Source of the DNA: an uncultured Caryophanales bacterium
GTDB taxonomy: Bacteria; Bacillota_I; Bacilli_A; RFN20; CAG-826
Assembly (NCBI GenBank): GCA_946414655.1
Contig: CAMKPL010000006.1
Coordinates: forward strand, 1-53,633
Direction of reading: 5' to 3'
DNA length: 53,633 bases
Positions 22,551 to 30,258 of the stretch are shown piece by piece (the stretch's first letter is position 1; the number at the start of each line of letters is the position of its first letter). The notes below the pieces were generated by a model, which worked only from the letters and a program-made list of their open reading frames with translations, searched no databases and was not told where the DNA came from. The position numbers and the translations under genes are program-made.

Positions 22551-23312
22551 TTAATAATCCCACCTGTCACCACAGTTATGATCGTACATAATTGCCCGAT
22601 AAGCTTTGTGTTCTACCTCAGAATATACCGAAGTCATCTTTGGTTTCAACGTTTGTACACGCTTGTCTAAACCAAACTGATATGCCGATGCGCATTCCGG
22701 GCACATGTCGTCATTGATGTTGAAACATCCATAAAAGTCCACAAGTGACGGATGCTCTTCTCCAGTCACCATATCTGCCATAAATGCCGCAGCTACGTAA
22801 ATATCATTCTCGCTAGCCCAGAATCGTACGCCTGTGATCGTGTCGATCCACCAAGTCTTTTCGTCCGTTCCCTTATCCTCAATATCATAATTAGGTTCGT
22901 CATCTCCTTCTTCCTGTTTGATACCGAGGCTTTCTTTGATCTGATCTGCTTTCTCTTGACCTACGAGCTCCTTTACTTTCTCACCAAGTTTCTCCTTATC
23001 TGTCTTGGCCAGAGTATAAGCTCCGAGCAATGCTGCGTACTTCTTATCATGCTCAATGTTGAGCGTGATGATCGACGCAATGGTCAGACCGCATATCGTT
23101 ACTGGCGCAATATAATACGGCCATGCCTTCTTGGCTACTTCACCTTTTGTTGCATCTTCACCAAGATCGTAACGAATATCTTTTGTCTTTTTAGCTGCAT
23201 ACCAGCTTGTTACACCGGTTGTTACTACACCGCCAACCGCAGCCATTGTTAGAAGTGTAGTTGAATTCTCAGCTACAAAATCCATTACTTTTGTTACAAT
23301 TCCTACTTTCAT
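22551..23312 (-). CDS. DUF6353-like membrane protein, 253 aa (paralog 3)
   Basis: Starts MKVGIVTKVMDFVAENSTTL, then LLTMAAVGGVVTTGVTSWYA (helix 1) and YIAPVTICGLTIASIITLN (helix 2), a Lys/Glu-rich coiled part, and a C-terminal domain with a CPEC pair and a WWIDTITGVRFWAS strand region. Same topology as paralogs 1 and 2. P7 upstream gives it a private promoter with a leader of about 45 nt. SD AAGGAGG. Confidence 0.75.
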   Translation of the reverse strand: MKVGIVTKVMDFVAENSTTLLTMAAVGGVVTTGVTSWYAAKKTKDIRYDLGEDATKGEVAKKAWPYYIAPVTICGLTIASIITLNIEHDKKYAALLGAYTLAKTDKEKLGEKVKELVGQEKADQIKESLGIKQEEGDDEPNYDIEDKGTDEKTWWIDTITGVRFWASENDIYVAAAFMADMVTGEEHPSLVDFYGCFNINDDMCPECASAYQFGLDKRVQTLKPKMTSVYSEVEHKAYRAIMYDHNCGDRWDY

Positions 23313-23367
23313 TTCTTTTACCTCCTTGTTAATTAGGTTTGTTAAAATATAGTTACATTGAGTTTCC

Positions 23368-23387
23368 TCATAATGCTGAATGAAAAA
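23368..23387 (-). promoter_or_regulatory. Promoter-like element P7 (TTTTTCAT-TCAG-CATTATGA)
   Basis: A degenerate copy (CAT for CAC; CATTAT for TATAAT) that shares its T-run with the terminator of RNA-C. Drives DUF6353-like paralog 3. Confidence 0.6.
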
Positions 23388-23400
23388 TATAATGAAGGAT
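23381..23400 (-). terminator. U-rich terminator tail of RNA-C
   Basis: TCCTTCATTATATTTTTC; the TCCTTC strand pairs with GAAGGA at the RNA 5' end. Confidence 0.55.
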
Positions 23401-23585
23401 GTATCTCAGGTACTAGCCCACAGAAAACTAGCCATTAATCGGATTCCCAAGTGCCTCAAGCCTTTTGTCAAGTTCCAGATCGGATTTCAACCGACCACTC
23501 ACCGCTAACCTTGTCCCCGACACCACGCGGGTAGGAGTTCCACCTACGCATTCGTGTCTCGCGTTTTGCTTTTGATTATTCCTTC
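23394..23585 (-). ncRNA. Structured 192-nt RNA of unknown family (RNA-C)
   Basis: A gene-free stretch with its own P8 promoter and CATTATATTTTT terminator. Closing stem ATGAAGGA/TCCTTCAT joins the ends. 5' domain: nested stems GACAC/GTGTC, ATGCG/CGCGT and TAGG-TGGAACT-CCTA. Centre: hairpin GGTCGG-TTGAAAT-CCGATC. 3' domain: repeated GGCTAG and several G/C-rich pairs. It is far more GC-rich than neighbouring intergenic DNA and has no ORF. I could not match it to tmRNA, RNase P, 6S, SRP or a T-box. Function unknown. Confidence 0.65.
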
Positions 23586-23603
23586 ATTATAGCGCGTGAA
23601 AAA
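23584..23603 (-). promoter_or_regulatory. Promoter-like element P8 (TTTTTCAC-GCGC-TATAATGA)
   Basis: A perfect copy; RNA-C starts right after it. It directly follows the hairpin at the end of the 70-aa gene. Confidence 0.75.
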
Positions 23604-23627
23604 GATGAGGCCTGTTATAGCCCCATC
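23599..23627 (-). terminator. Terminator overlapping the end of the 70-aa gene
   Basis: GATGGGGC-TATAACAG-GCCTCATC-like stem (one mismatch) followed by TTTTTCAC, i.e. the start of P8. The stem begins inside the coding end. Confidence 0.6.
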
Positions 23628-23827
23628 AGTTTCTTTACGATTTTTGGATTAGTTTCCAATGACATAGATGATATGTTGACTACTAGTCTTCCGCCTTCAT
23701 TCACTGTGGCTTCGATGTCTTTAATACTAATATTAACATCTTCACCAAGTGCTTTAGACAATTCCCTTCCTAAAATACTTTCAACAATACCAACCATGAA
23801 TTTTGATTTAAGTTTTAACATATCCAT
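23615..23827 (-). CDS. Hypothetical protein, 70 aa
   Basis: Starts MDMLKLKSKFMVGIVESILG; amphipathic N-terminal helix, then a beta-rich end (GGRLVVNISSMSLE). Possibly membrane-associated, no family recognised. The SD AAAGGAGGT lies only 1 nt after the TATAATGA of P9, so the transcript must start at or before the SD, a useful limit on where P9 initiates. Confidence 0.65.
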   Translation of the reverse strand: MDMLKLKSKFMVGIVESILGRELSKALGEDVNISIKDIEATVNEGGRLVVNISSMSLETNPKIVKKLMGL

Positions 23828-23841
23828 GTTCGTACCTCCTT

Positions 23842-23861
23842 TCATTATAGTAAGTGAAAAA
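23842..23861 (-). promoter_or_regulatory. Promoter-like element P9 (TTTTTCAC-TTAC-TATAATGA)
   Basis: A perfect copy fused to the upstream terminator T-run and to the downstream SD. Confidence 0.78.
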
Positions 23862-23889
23862 AAAGGATAGTGTATGAATATCATACACC
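23855..23889 (-). terminator. Intrinsic terminator after the 126-aa gene
   Basis: GTGTATGATATTCATACAC hairpin then TATCC and eight T that run into P9. Confidence 0.8.
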
Positions 23890-23908
23890 AGAGCCTTTGT
23901 ATTCTTTC

Positions 23909-24289
23909 TTACTTAAGTAGGCCCATCAAATCGAGGGCTGCTGTTTTGCTCATTCCTTCTGTCATCAATTGATCCAGCTTAATCTGCTCGGATGTCTTGA
24001 GTGGTCTACGAAGCTGTAAATACTCGCCTCTACGCGGATCCCATGCCATACACAATCTGTGATGTTCCTCCATTCCCTTACTGATAGTCCCGCAAATGCT
24101 TTTAGTAATCTTAACAGTCGCAGGAATAGCAATAGTGATTACTGGAATACTGATCTCAGGATGTGCTACACACCAATCCACTCCTTCTTTTGTTTTTCGC
24201 TTAATAGTCCACCAAGCATCATCCATCTTCTGCTTGAAAGATCTCTTGTCCAGAGTTTCCTGAAAAATCCTTTTCTGTTCCTCGTACAT
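23909..24289 (-). CDS. Single-helix membrane protein with conserved DPRRGEY domain, 126 aa
   Basis: Amphipathic basic N-terminus, then HPEISIPVITIAIPATVKIT (membrane helix), then MAWDPRRGEYLQLRRPLKTS and a helix ending LMGLLK. The D-P-x-x-G-x-Y/W-x-x-R-R-P segment followed by two helices is a recurrent phage hypothetical family of unknown function. P10 upstream, terminator downstream. Confidence 0.7.
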   Translation of the reverse strand: MYEEQKRIFQETLDKRSFKQKMDDAWWTIKRKTKEGVDWCVAHPEISIPVITIAIPATVKITKSICGTISKGMEEHHRLCMAWDPRRGEYLQLRRPLKTSEQIKLDQLMTEGMSKTAALDLMGLLK

Positions 24290-24322
24290 ACTAATACCTC
24301 CTTAATTGTAAGTTTGTTGTTT

Positions 24323-24342
24323 TCATTATAGTCTGTGAAATA
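24323..24342 (-). promoter_or_regulatory. Promoter-like element P10 (TATTTCAC-AGAC-TATAATGA)
   Basis: One mismatch in the T-run. Drives the 126-aa membrane gene. Confidence 0.72.
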
Positions 24343-24374
24343 AAAAAGGATACCACGTGAAAATATCAACGTGG
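24336..24374 (-). terminator. Intrinsic terminator after the 102-aa gene
   Basis: CCACGTT-GATATTTT-CACGTGG-type stem, then TATCCTTTTTTATTTC. The loop holds GATATTTT. Confidence 0.8.
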
Positions 24375-24393
24375 CAGAGCCTTTCTTTTGAGG

Positions 24394-24702
24394 TTAAGGT
24401 GTTTTCGGTTTAAAAACATTCAATATTGCTTTTGCCATTTCCCGATAAAAAATGTCTGGTGGTGTTTCCGTGTTCATCAGACCTCGCATGATCATCAGAC
24501 CGATCCAACCGAGAATAGGAACCAGAATCGGAACCGCAAACTTGACAATGATTTCCAAAATACCTCTTTTGTGTTCGTTGTTCAGCTTTTGCAGCTTCTC
24601 GATCTGTTCAACCGTAGTCTTTCGTTTGACCGGATCTTTTTCTTTTAATGCCTCTTCATAAGACACCTCCAGAAGTTTCTTACCTAGTTCTTTGTTGCTC
24701 AT
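24394..24702 (-). CDS. Membrane protein, 102 aa
   Basis: A charged helical N-terminal half (LLEVSYEEALKEKDPVKRKT) then IIVKFAVPILVPILGWIGLM, a Pro-containing membrane segment, and a short tail. Pro-rich single segments like this can form kinked helices or hairpins. No family recognised. P11 upstream, terminator downstream. Confidence 0.66.
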   Translation of the reverse strand: MSNKELGKKLLEVSYEEALKEKDPVKRKTTVEQIEKLQKLNNEHKRGILEIIVKFAVPILVPILGWIGLMIMRGLMNTETPPDIFYREMAKAILNVFKPKTP

Positions 24703-24732
24703 ATTGTTTCCTCCTTTAAAAATATTTTAACC

Positions 24733-24752
24733 TCATTATAGAAAGTGAAAAG
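24733..24752 (-). promoter_or_regulatory. Promoter-like element P11 (CTTTTCAC-TTTC-TATAATGA)
   Basis: Near-perfect copy, fused to the upstream terminator tail; drives the 102-aa gene. Confidence 0.72.
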
Positions 24753-24776
24753 TAAAGAGGCATGAATAAGCCTCTC
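24745..24776 (-). terminator. Intrinsic terminator after the 61-aa gene
   Basis: AGAGGC-TTATTCAT-GCCTCT stem then TTACTTTTC, running into P11. Confidence 0.75.
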
Positions 24777-24798
24777 ACTTTGGGATATACACTCATTA

Positions 24799-24984
24799 TT
24801 AATATTCAACCTTAACACATTTTATACTTGCTCCATTTTGTTCTTTCTTGTTTATTGCTACTATCTCACGCAAGATCGACATTTGTAAACCATTCGATAA
24901 ACGTTCGTCGATTTCGATCTCATCGCATTTGTACCACTTATCCTTTTCAGAATCATAATATCTTATCTCATACATTTGTGTCAT
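24799..24984 (-). CDS. Hypothetical protein, 61 aa
   Basis: A short soluble protein, starting MTQMYEIRYYDSEKDKWYKC, with a beta-hairpin-like start and a helix. No family recognised. It is the first gene after the tail module and opens the private-promoter cluster (P12). SD AAAGGAG with a GATATT-containing spacer. Confidence 0.63.
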   Translation of the reverse strand: MTQMYEIRYYDSEKDKWYKCDEIEIDERLSNGLQMSILREIVAINKKEQNGASIKCVKVEY

Positions 24985-25020
24985 AATATCTCTCCTTTCA
25001 TAATTGAAAGTGTACTATCC

Positions 25021-25039
25021 TATAATATAAAGTGAAAAA
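25021..25039 (-). promoter_or_regulatory. Promoter-like element P12 (TTTTTCAC-TTTA-TATTATAG)
   Basis: The most distal copy; TTTTTCAC is exact, the second half diverges (TATTAT). It marks the boundary between the tail module and the early region. Confidence 0.6.
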
Positions 25040-25108
25040 CTTATATGATATGAAATACGGACCGGCCCCAGCAATAAGCCAGAGCCAGCCCAAGAAAGGA
25101 AAGGTAAG

Positions 25109-26632
25109 TTACAAGCAGAAACCAATAGGACATCCAGGAGAACCAATAGCTGGATTCATATCATTATATGAATTAAAAGAAACTTCAAATATTTGATGAG
25201 GTCTTGTTCTAAATACAGTTCTTGTTAGAATACTGTTAGCTGGATATGTAGGCATATATACAGCTGTGTAATCTATTCCTGTGGGTTCTGCATAGCCATC
25301 ATATTCATCATGATGACCGCGAGTAGCCATATAAGAATATAATTCCTTGTAAGAAGGTACCCATATTTTTTCGGTTGACGGTTTATAAATTCTCGTCATA
25401 GACGGGGTATCTGACGGAAATGCCAAATGATAAGGTAACAAATTATATGTACCTGTAACTTTATTAACAGATTTTATAGTCTGTCCAAGACATTCAGGAA
25501 TATTTTCAATAAGATAATTATTTAAATATTCCCTTCTAGGATTATCGATCCAGTCAGTATATACACTATTATCAAATCCAGCATCACTAGGATCTAATTT
25601 AGTACGATGTACCAATGCTGTCGGACCATCACTACCAGCAGAGCCAACGTGCATACCACCTTCTCCATTATCCCAAGTAGGAAATACAGGTATTACACCA
25701 GTACTAAGCCAGGTTGAAGTAGTACCATCTTCTCCCTCTGCTACTTTTACCATATGCATGGCAATATTTATGGCAGCTTGATTTATAATATTAGCACTGT
25801 ATCTAGGACCAGCATTAACTGTATTCCACGTTAAAGCTCCTTCTGCTGTTCTAGCAGGAACATTAACCACCAATGCTTTATAAGACCCAAGAGGATATCC
25901 AGCACCACACCTTGCACAAATAGTTTCCCAACTATCTTGGATTTCATTAGGATCGATGACTACGTCACCAAACTGCGGATAACACTTCATATCTCTTGTA
26001 ATATTAGTAGGCACAGGATTCCAACCAGTGAAATACTGACCGTTATATGTAGTACCATCATAAATCGTGCACGAAGCTTTACCACCTTTCGGAACTAATT
26101 CCGTATATATAACTGTTGTTTTTGTGTTATCATAAAACTCAACCTGGAAAGGACCGTCTCCGCCACTGCCTTGTACATTGACAGTAATAGTCCTAAGACC
26201 ATCTACACCCCACTCAGTAGCTGAGTAGGTGCCATTCTGCTCGATCACAACCTCGTCCATCTCAATCTGGTTAGCAAGCTGAGGGACTTTAACTTTAACT
26301 TTCTTGTAATAACGGTTTTCTGTAGATGAGTCATAATCTTCCTCATCTGTAGGATACTCACCGTTTTCAGTGATAGTAATATCTTTTAGAGTTGTAGACT
26401 TACCACCCGATCCAGCCTGTCTGACATAAATCTCGCTGACAAGTTTAGGCGGGTTGAAAGGGATTGTAAGATCTGAGCCACCGGGCATATCTGCTGTGAC
26501 ACGCTCGGGATTACTCATATCTGCAGGTACGTCGTTGTTGATGTCTCTGAGAGCACCAATGATAGCGTCTCTTACATCTTCTCCACGCTCTGCAGACTTG
26601 ATCTTATCAAGTTTTGATGAAATATCAGCCAT
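25109..26632 (-). CDS. Tail fibre/receptor-binding protein with DUF6273-like domain
   Basis: 507 aa. The N-terminus has SAERGEDVRDAIIGAL, a motif seen at the start of siphophage baseplate and fibre proteins. The middle has an InlB-like repeat region (VEFYDNTKTTVIYTELV, GKASCTIYDGTTYNGQYFTG). The C-terminal 200 residues match DUF6273-like phage fibre ends: TDWIDNPRREYLNNYL, KIWVPSYKELYSY, VFRTRPHQIFEVSF. Probably displayed at the tail tip for host recognition. It ends the late operon; P12 follows about 70 nt later. Confidence 0.78.
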   Translation of the reverse strand: MADISSKLDKIKSAERGEDVRDAIIGALRDINNDVPADMSNPERVTADMPGGSDLTIPFNPPKLVSEIYVRQAGSGGKSTTLKDITITENGEYPTDEEDYDSSTENRYYKKVKVKVPQLANQIEMDEVVIEQNGTYSATEWGVDGLRTITVNVQGSGGDGPFQVEFYDNTKTTVIYTELVPKGGKASCTIYDGTTYNGQYFTGWNPVPTNITRDMKCYPQFGDVVIDPNEIQDSWETICARCGAGYPLGSYKALVVNVPARTAEGALTWNTVNAGPRYSANIINQAAINIAMHMVKVAEGEDGTTSTWLSTGVIPVFPTWDNGEGGMHVGSAGSDGPTALVHRTKLDPSDAGFDNSVYTDWIDNPRREYLNNYLIENIPECLGQTIKSVNKVTGTYNLLPYHLAFPSDTPSMTRIYKPSTEKIWVPSYKELYSYMATRGHHDEYDGYAEPTGIDYTAVYMPTYPANSILTRTVFRTRPHQIFEVSFNSYNDMNPAIGSPGCPIGFCL

Positions 26633-26828
26633 TGTTTTCTTCCTCCGTTTCTTCGTCTATGATATGACCCGAGGGATCATCGTCCCCCGGACCATAAGGT
26701 GGCAATCGGAACATCTTTTTATGATGCTCTGTGTTCACGGCACTTAAGAATGATAAGAGAGAAGACCTCACTTCTTCGCCTGTGAACGCTGCTTGAAAAT
26801 TTGGTATCAAGTCTAAATATAAGTTCAT
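26625..26828 (-). CDS. Small tail-associated protein, 67 aa
   Basis: Starts MNLYLDLIPNFQAAFTGEEV; the FTGEEVRSSLLSFL segment resembles the RGEDVRDAIIGAL motif at the N-terminus of the adjacent fibre, so it may dock at the same site or be a diverged fragment. An acidic, flexible tail. It overlaps the fibre gene by 8 nt. SD AAAGGAG. Confidence 0.65.
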   Translation of the reverse strand: MNLYLDLIPNFQAAFTGEEVRSSLLSFLSAVNTEHHKKMFRLPPYGPGDDDPSGHIIDEETEEENNG

Positions 26829-26841
26829 GATCTTCTCCTTT

Positions 26842-29800
26842 CTAAGATAATTTGGTGTATTGGAGTGTTAAGTAACGAACATTACAATTATTATCTGGCT
26901 TTATTCCTAACAATGTATGATTATTTCTAGTTGGATCGTAAGAAGCGTTATCATATAAAGTGCCATCATTATTCATAATTTTGCCAGATAGTATTTTATC
27001 CATACTAGAAGAATTTATGTTAAAACCAGTATAATAATTACTGCTAGATATACTTACATTACTTCCAAAATCCCAAGTCCTCTCATACACCGTACTACCA
27101 TCAATCCACGTACCTACAACTTTTTCAGAAGTAGAGTAGTGGTGAGCATACTGACCATCAGGTAAATACTTACCAGAGCCAGGTTGGTCGGTGGTTTTGG
27201 TGTAGGAAAGCGTTAAACGCATTAAATACATAGTAATATTAATTTGAGAATTAACAACAGCATGCGTATGGTTATCTCCGTCAAGAGCAACATATAAATT
27301 AAATGATGTACCATGATAGTCTACACATTCTGCTTTTATAATCTCTGACATACCAACTGTAGAAACACCACTTAATGTTTGCCATTGATTACCACCATTT
27401 ATTGCAATTGGTGAAGATGAAAAATCCCAAGTCTTCTGATACAACGGCTTTCCATCAGTCCATACACCTACCTCACGCTCTTCCTCAGAATATAAAGCAG
27501 GAAGATAGATCAGATTACCTTTAGTAGGTCCTGTACCAGGTGCATCTGTGGTTTTGGTGTATTGGATCGTTACCCTATTTGTCATCATACCTTCTGCACA
27601 CCAAGCACTACCAGTAGAGTCTACATATATTCTATCGCACCATGTAGCACCGCTTCCAACGCCATAGCCAATAGCATCTACAATCGTATCATACTCTGAT
27701 AAGTTATCAATGTACGAAGCAATACTTGCACCTTGATTAGTTATTGAGATTGATGAACTAAAAATATAAGTCTTCTGATAAATAGGTTTACCATCTGTCC
27801 ACCTACCAACAACCTGTTCCTCTTCAGAGTAGTAGTCGGACATCATTACCATTTGAGGATCTTCTGGTATTACTCCTGAATCCGCGGAGTCGGTGGTTTT
27901 GGTATATTGGATGGTTATGGATTGACGAGATGACCTATGTTCTGGCATATATAACAAAACTCTTAGATATTCGCTATCACGACTATACCATACTGTAAAT
28001 TTGTATGAATTGATGTTATTAATATAATTAGCATTAACTATTTCACTGAATTCGCTAGCATCATATCGATTAGCATAACCTTCTGATTTAATGAATTTGT
28101 CTATATGCAACGAAGTAACATCTATATGATATTCCCCATCCGAAGTCCAATTCTGTAAAAAGGTCTTCTGATATAAAGGTTTCCCATCAGTCCACCGTCC
28201 GATCAAACGTTCTTCTTCAGAGTAAATATCACTGCGGTTGATCAGTTTGTTTTCGAATTTAAGACCATAGACTTTACAAAGTATAGGTTCCACAGCATCT
28301 TCTGATCTAAATGCCAAAGTTTGTATATGAGTTGAATCTGTAAAAGTGAAATTAATACGTCTCATACAATTAGGATCGACAACACCATCATAATAAGAAT
28401 AATTATCAAAACCTTTTAAATAATAATCGTTCTTGAAAACTATTCTTGATGTTATGTTTGTAGCTCCTTGAGAGCTGTAATAATATCCATACATTATTAC
28501 ATATACAGCGTCGTAATCATCTATGGATTTATTTAAAGTATAAGTTCTGGTGACATTTGCAGTACCACTAGTAGGACTCGGCAACGGATCATTCACAAAC
28601 AATACATCACATTTAAACTTCCCATAGTTTGTAGTAGATCCACCACCAGGAATATCATATACCGTATTACCAATCTTTATTGTATTAAGATCGTCCGTAG
28701 CCGACTCAGACGGGTTTGCCTCGACTTCTGTACCTCCGCCAAGGTTATATACAGTACCATCAGCCTTAAGTCTGGTTAAAACTTCCGTAGCAGCTTCTTG
28801 AGTATTGAACTCTATCTGATCCTGTTTACTAGCTACTACAGTAGCCAATGCATTTACAGTCGAAGCATCAGCCTTAGAAGCCACAGTAGTAGCTAAAGCA
28901 TTAACCGTACTTACATCAGCTTTTCCAGCTAAACTAATATTAGCTATTTTATTACTAACAACAGATGTCCCGTCGACTCTTACATCGTGAACTCTGCACT
29001 CCTCACCTTCTCCAGATCCACCACTACCCGATGAGCTACCGCTACTGCTGAGTGTGCTACTATCAGAGTTCGATGCAGATATCTGTGTAAGCTCCTTCTT
29101 AGGAGGTGTACCAAGTGTAACTTTCTTACTACCACTGTTCAAATCACAGCTGAGTTTATACATAGGAAGAAGTCTTGTTTCATAGCTCTCACCAGCCATG
29201 TGAACATCGTCACTAAGCTCTACAATCTGTCCAAGCTTGTACTTAGGCATACCTTCACCAAGCCAAGCAAGCTCAGCTACCTCGACTTCAATAGTTTCGA
29301 TCTTCGTGTTTTTCTCTTCAAGCCACTTTTTAGCCATCTCGAATAACGAATTAGCCACTATCTGGCCTTGTCCGTCTTTCCAAGCAGTCTGAGCATCCGA
29401 GAAATCATGAACCTGTACGACCTGACCGAATTTTGCAACGCCTTCTCTATGCCACAAAATATCTTGGTACTTATCGGTGTAGTGAGTAACGCTCATATCA
29501 GGATAAGTAGTCTCATCAACTAACTCTACATTATTAAGCATTACAGTCTGATCGTTAACCTCCGCACCCCTTGCCAACACACCAGTGCAAATATCTTCTG
29601 CATTAAGGCTAGTGTCGAAATTCAGCAAGTTCAAACCAAACTGAGCAGGCTGACCAGATTCATCTGTAAAATCCTTGATCCAGTCCAAATATAACTTTCC
29701 ATCATCAAGATCCTTACGAACTGACATATATCCGCCGTTCGTATCAATACACATCCTTGTTAAAATATCAAGAGTTGTATCATAGTTTACCTCTCTTGTA

Positions 29801-30258
29801 ACAACTTCCGGATCGACAGTGATGTTACCGATAAAGATGTGTCTATTTGCGTTCTCAGCACCCTCAAATACATTGTGGTTGTCCAAAATATCTTTTAAGA
29901 AATTGTGGACTGTAGGATCTTCAGAAGCAATAGGAAGCGGTGTTTCCCATTTCATCTGTCTGTGAATGGAGTCATTAAAATATGCTAAAGCGCCTTCACA
30001 CTGTACAACGCGCTCATTGTTCCAATTCTTTTCAATACTAGCTATACGGCCAGTAAATATCAAATCTCCGTCTTCATACACATCGATCGTAGACTTGAGA
30101 ACCTTAATATCATCCCAATAAGGATGGCTCGGAGGGAGCGTAAAGTTAAAGCTCCCTGCCGAATTCATCTCAAGATCTAACGAAGGATTTAATAACATAC
30201 AGTTGATGTCTGATGTATGAAGGTCAATAGTATCATCAAGAACAACTCTATATATCAT
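26842..30258 (-). CDS. Tail-associated endopeptidase/tail fibre with four C-terminal repeats
   Basis: 1138 aa. The first about 430 residues look like the siphophage Tal/gp18-type tail protein (LNPSLDLEMNSAGSFNFTLP start; NYDTTLDILTRMC; KYKLGQIVELSDD). A Ser/Gly linker and a helical part follow. The last about 460 residues contain four diverged copies of a unit beginning YSEEE..VG.WTDGKP.YQKT and ending (I/L).YTKTTD. Such units are common in clostridial phage tail fibres and probably bind cell-surface glycans. ATG is set by GGAAGGA; it overlaps the Dit gene by 4 nt. Confidence 0.82.
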   Translation of the reverse strand: MIYRVVLDDTIDLHTSDINCMLLNPSLDLEMNSAGSFNFTLPPSHPYWDDIKVLKSTIDVYEDGDLIFTGRIASIEKNWNNERVVQCEGALAYFNDSIHRQMKWETPLPIASEDPTVHNFLKDILDNHNVFEGAENANRHIFIGNITVDPEVVTREVNYDTTLDILTRMCIDTNGGYMSVRKDLDDGKLYLDWIKDFTDESGQPAQFGLNLLNFDTSLNAEDICTGVLARGAEVNDQTVMLNNVELVDETTYPDMSVTHYTDKYQDILWHREGVAKFGQVVQVHDFSDAQTAWKDGQGQIVANSLFEMAKKWLEEKNTKIETIEVEVAELAWLGEGMPKYKLGQIVELSDDVHMAGESYETRLLPMYKLSCDLNSGSKKVTLGTPPKKELTQISASNSDSSTLSSSGSSSGSGGSGEGEECRVHDVRVDGTSVVSNKIANISLAGKADVSTVNALATTVASKADASTVNALATVVASKQDQIEFNTQEAATEVLTRLKADGTVYNLGGGTEVEANPSESATDDLNTIKIGNTVYDIPGGGSTTNYGKFKCDVLFVNDPLPSPTSGTANVTRTYTLNKSIDDYDAVYVIMYGYYYSSQGATNITSRIVFKNDYYLKGFDNYSYYDGVVDPNCMRRINFTFTDSTHIQTLAFRSEDAVEPILCKVYGLKFENKLINRSDIYSEEERLIGRWTDGKPLYQKTFLQNWTSDGEYHIDVTSLHIDKFIKSEGYANRYDASEFSEIVNANYINNINSYKFTVWYSRDSEYLRVLLYMPEHRSSRQSITIQYTKTTDSADSGVIPEDPQMVMMSDYYSEEEQVVGRWTDGKPIYQKTYIFSSSISITNQGASIASYIDNLSEYDTIVDAIGYGVGSGATWCDRIYVDSTGSAWCAEGMMTNRVTIQYTKTTDAPGTGPTKGNLIYLPALYSEEEREVGVWTDGKPLYQKTWDFSSSPIAINGGNQWQTLSGVSTVGMSEIIKAECVDYHGTSFNLYVALDGDNHTHAVVNSQINITMYLMRLTLSYTKTTDQPGSGKYLPDGQYAHHYSTSEKVVGTWIDGSTVYERTWDFGSNVSISSSNYYTGFNINSSSMDKILSGKIMNNDGTLYDNASYDPTRNNHTLLGIKPDNNCNVRYLTLQYTKLS

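Noticed and set aside
23394-23585. T-box, tmRNA, RNase P or transposon guide RNA identity for RNA-C
   Set aside because: TGGAAC near CCCGCG recalls a T-box only superficially; no specifier domain, no tmRNA or RNase P signature, and no IscB, TnpB or tRNA synthetase gene nearby. Left as unknown.
25150-25170. TCATTATA near the fibre gene end as a further promoter
   Set aside because: It lies inside coding sequence and has no TTTTTCAC at the fixed distance.
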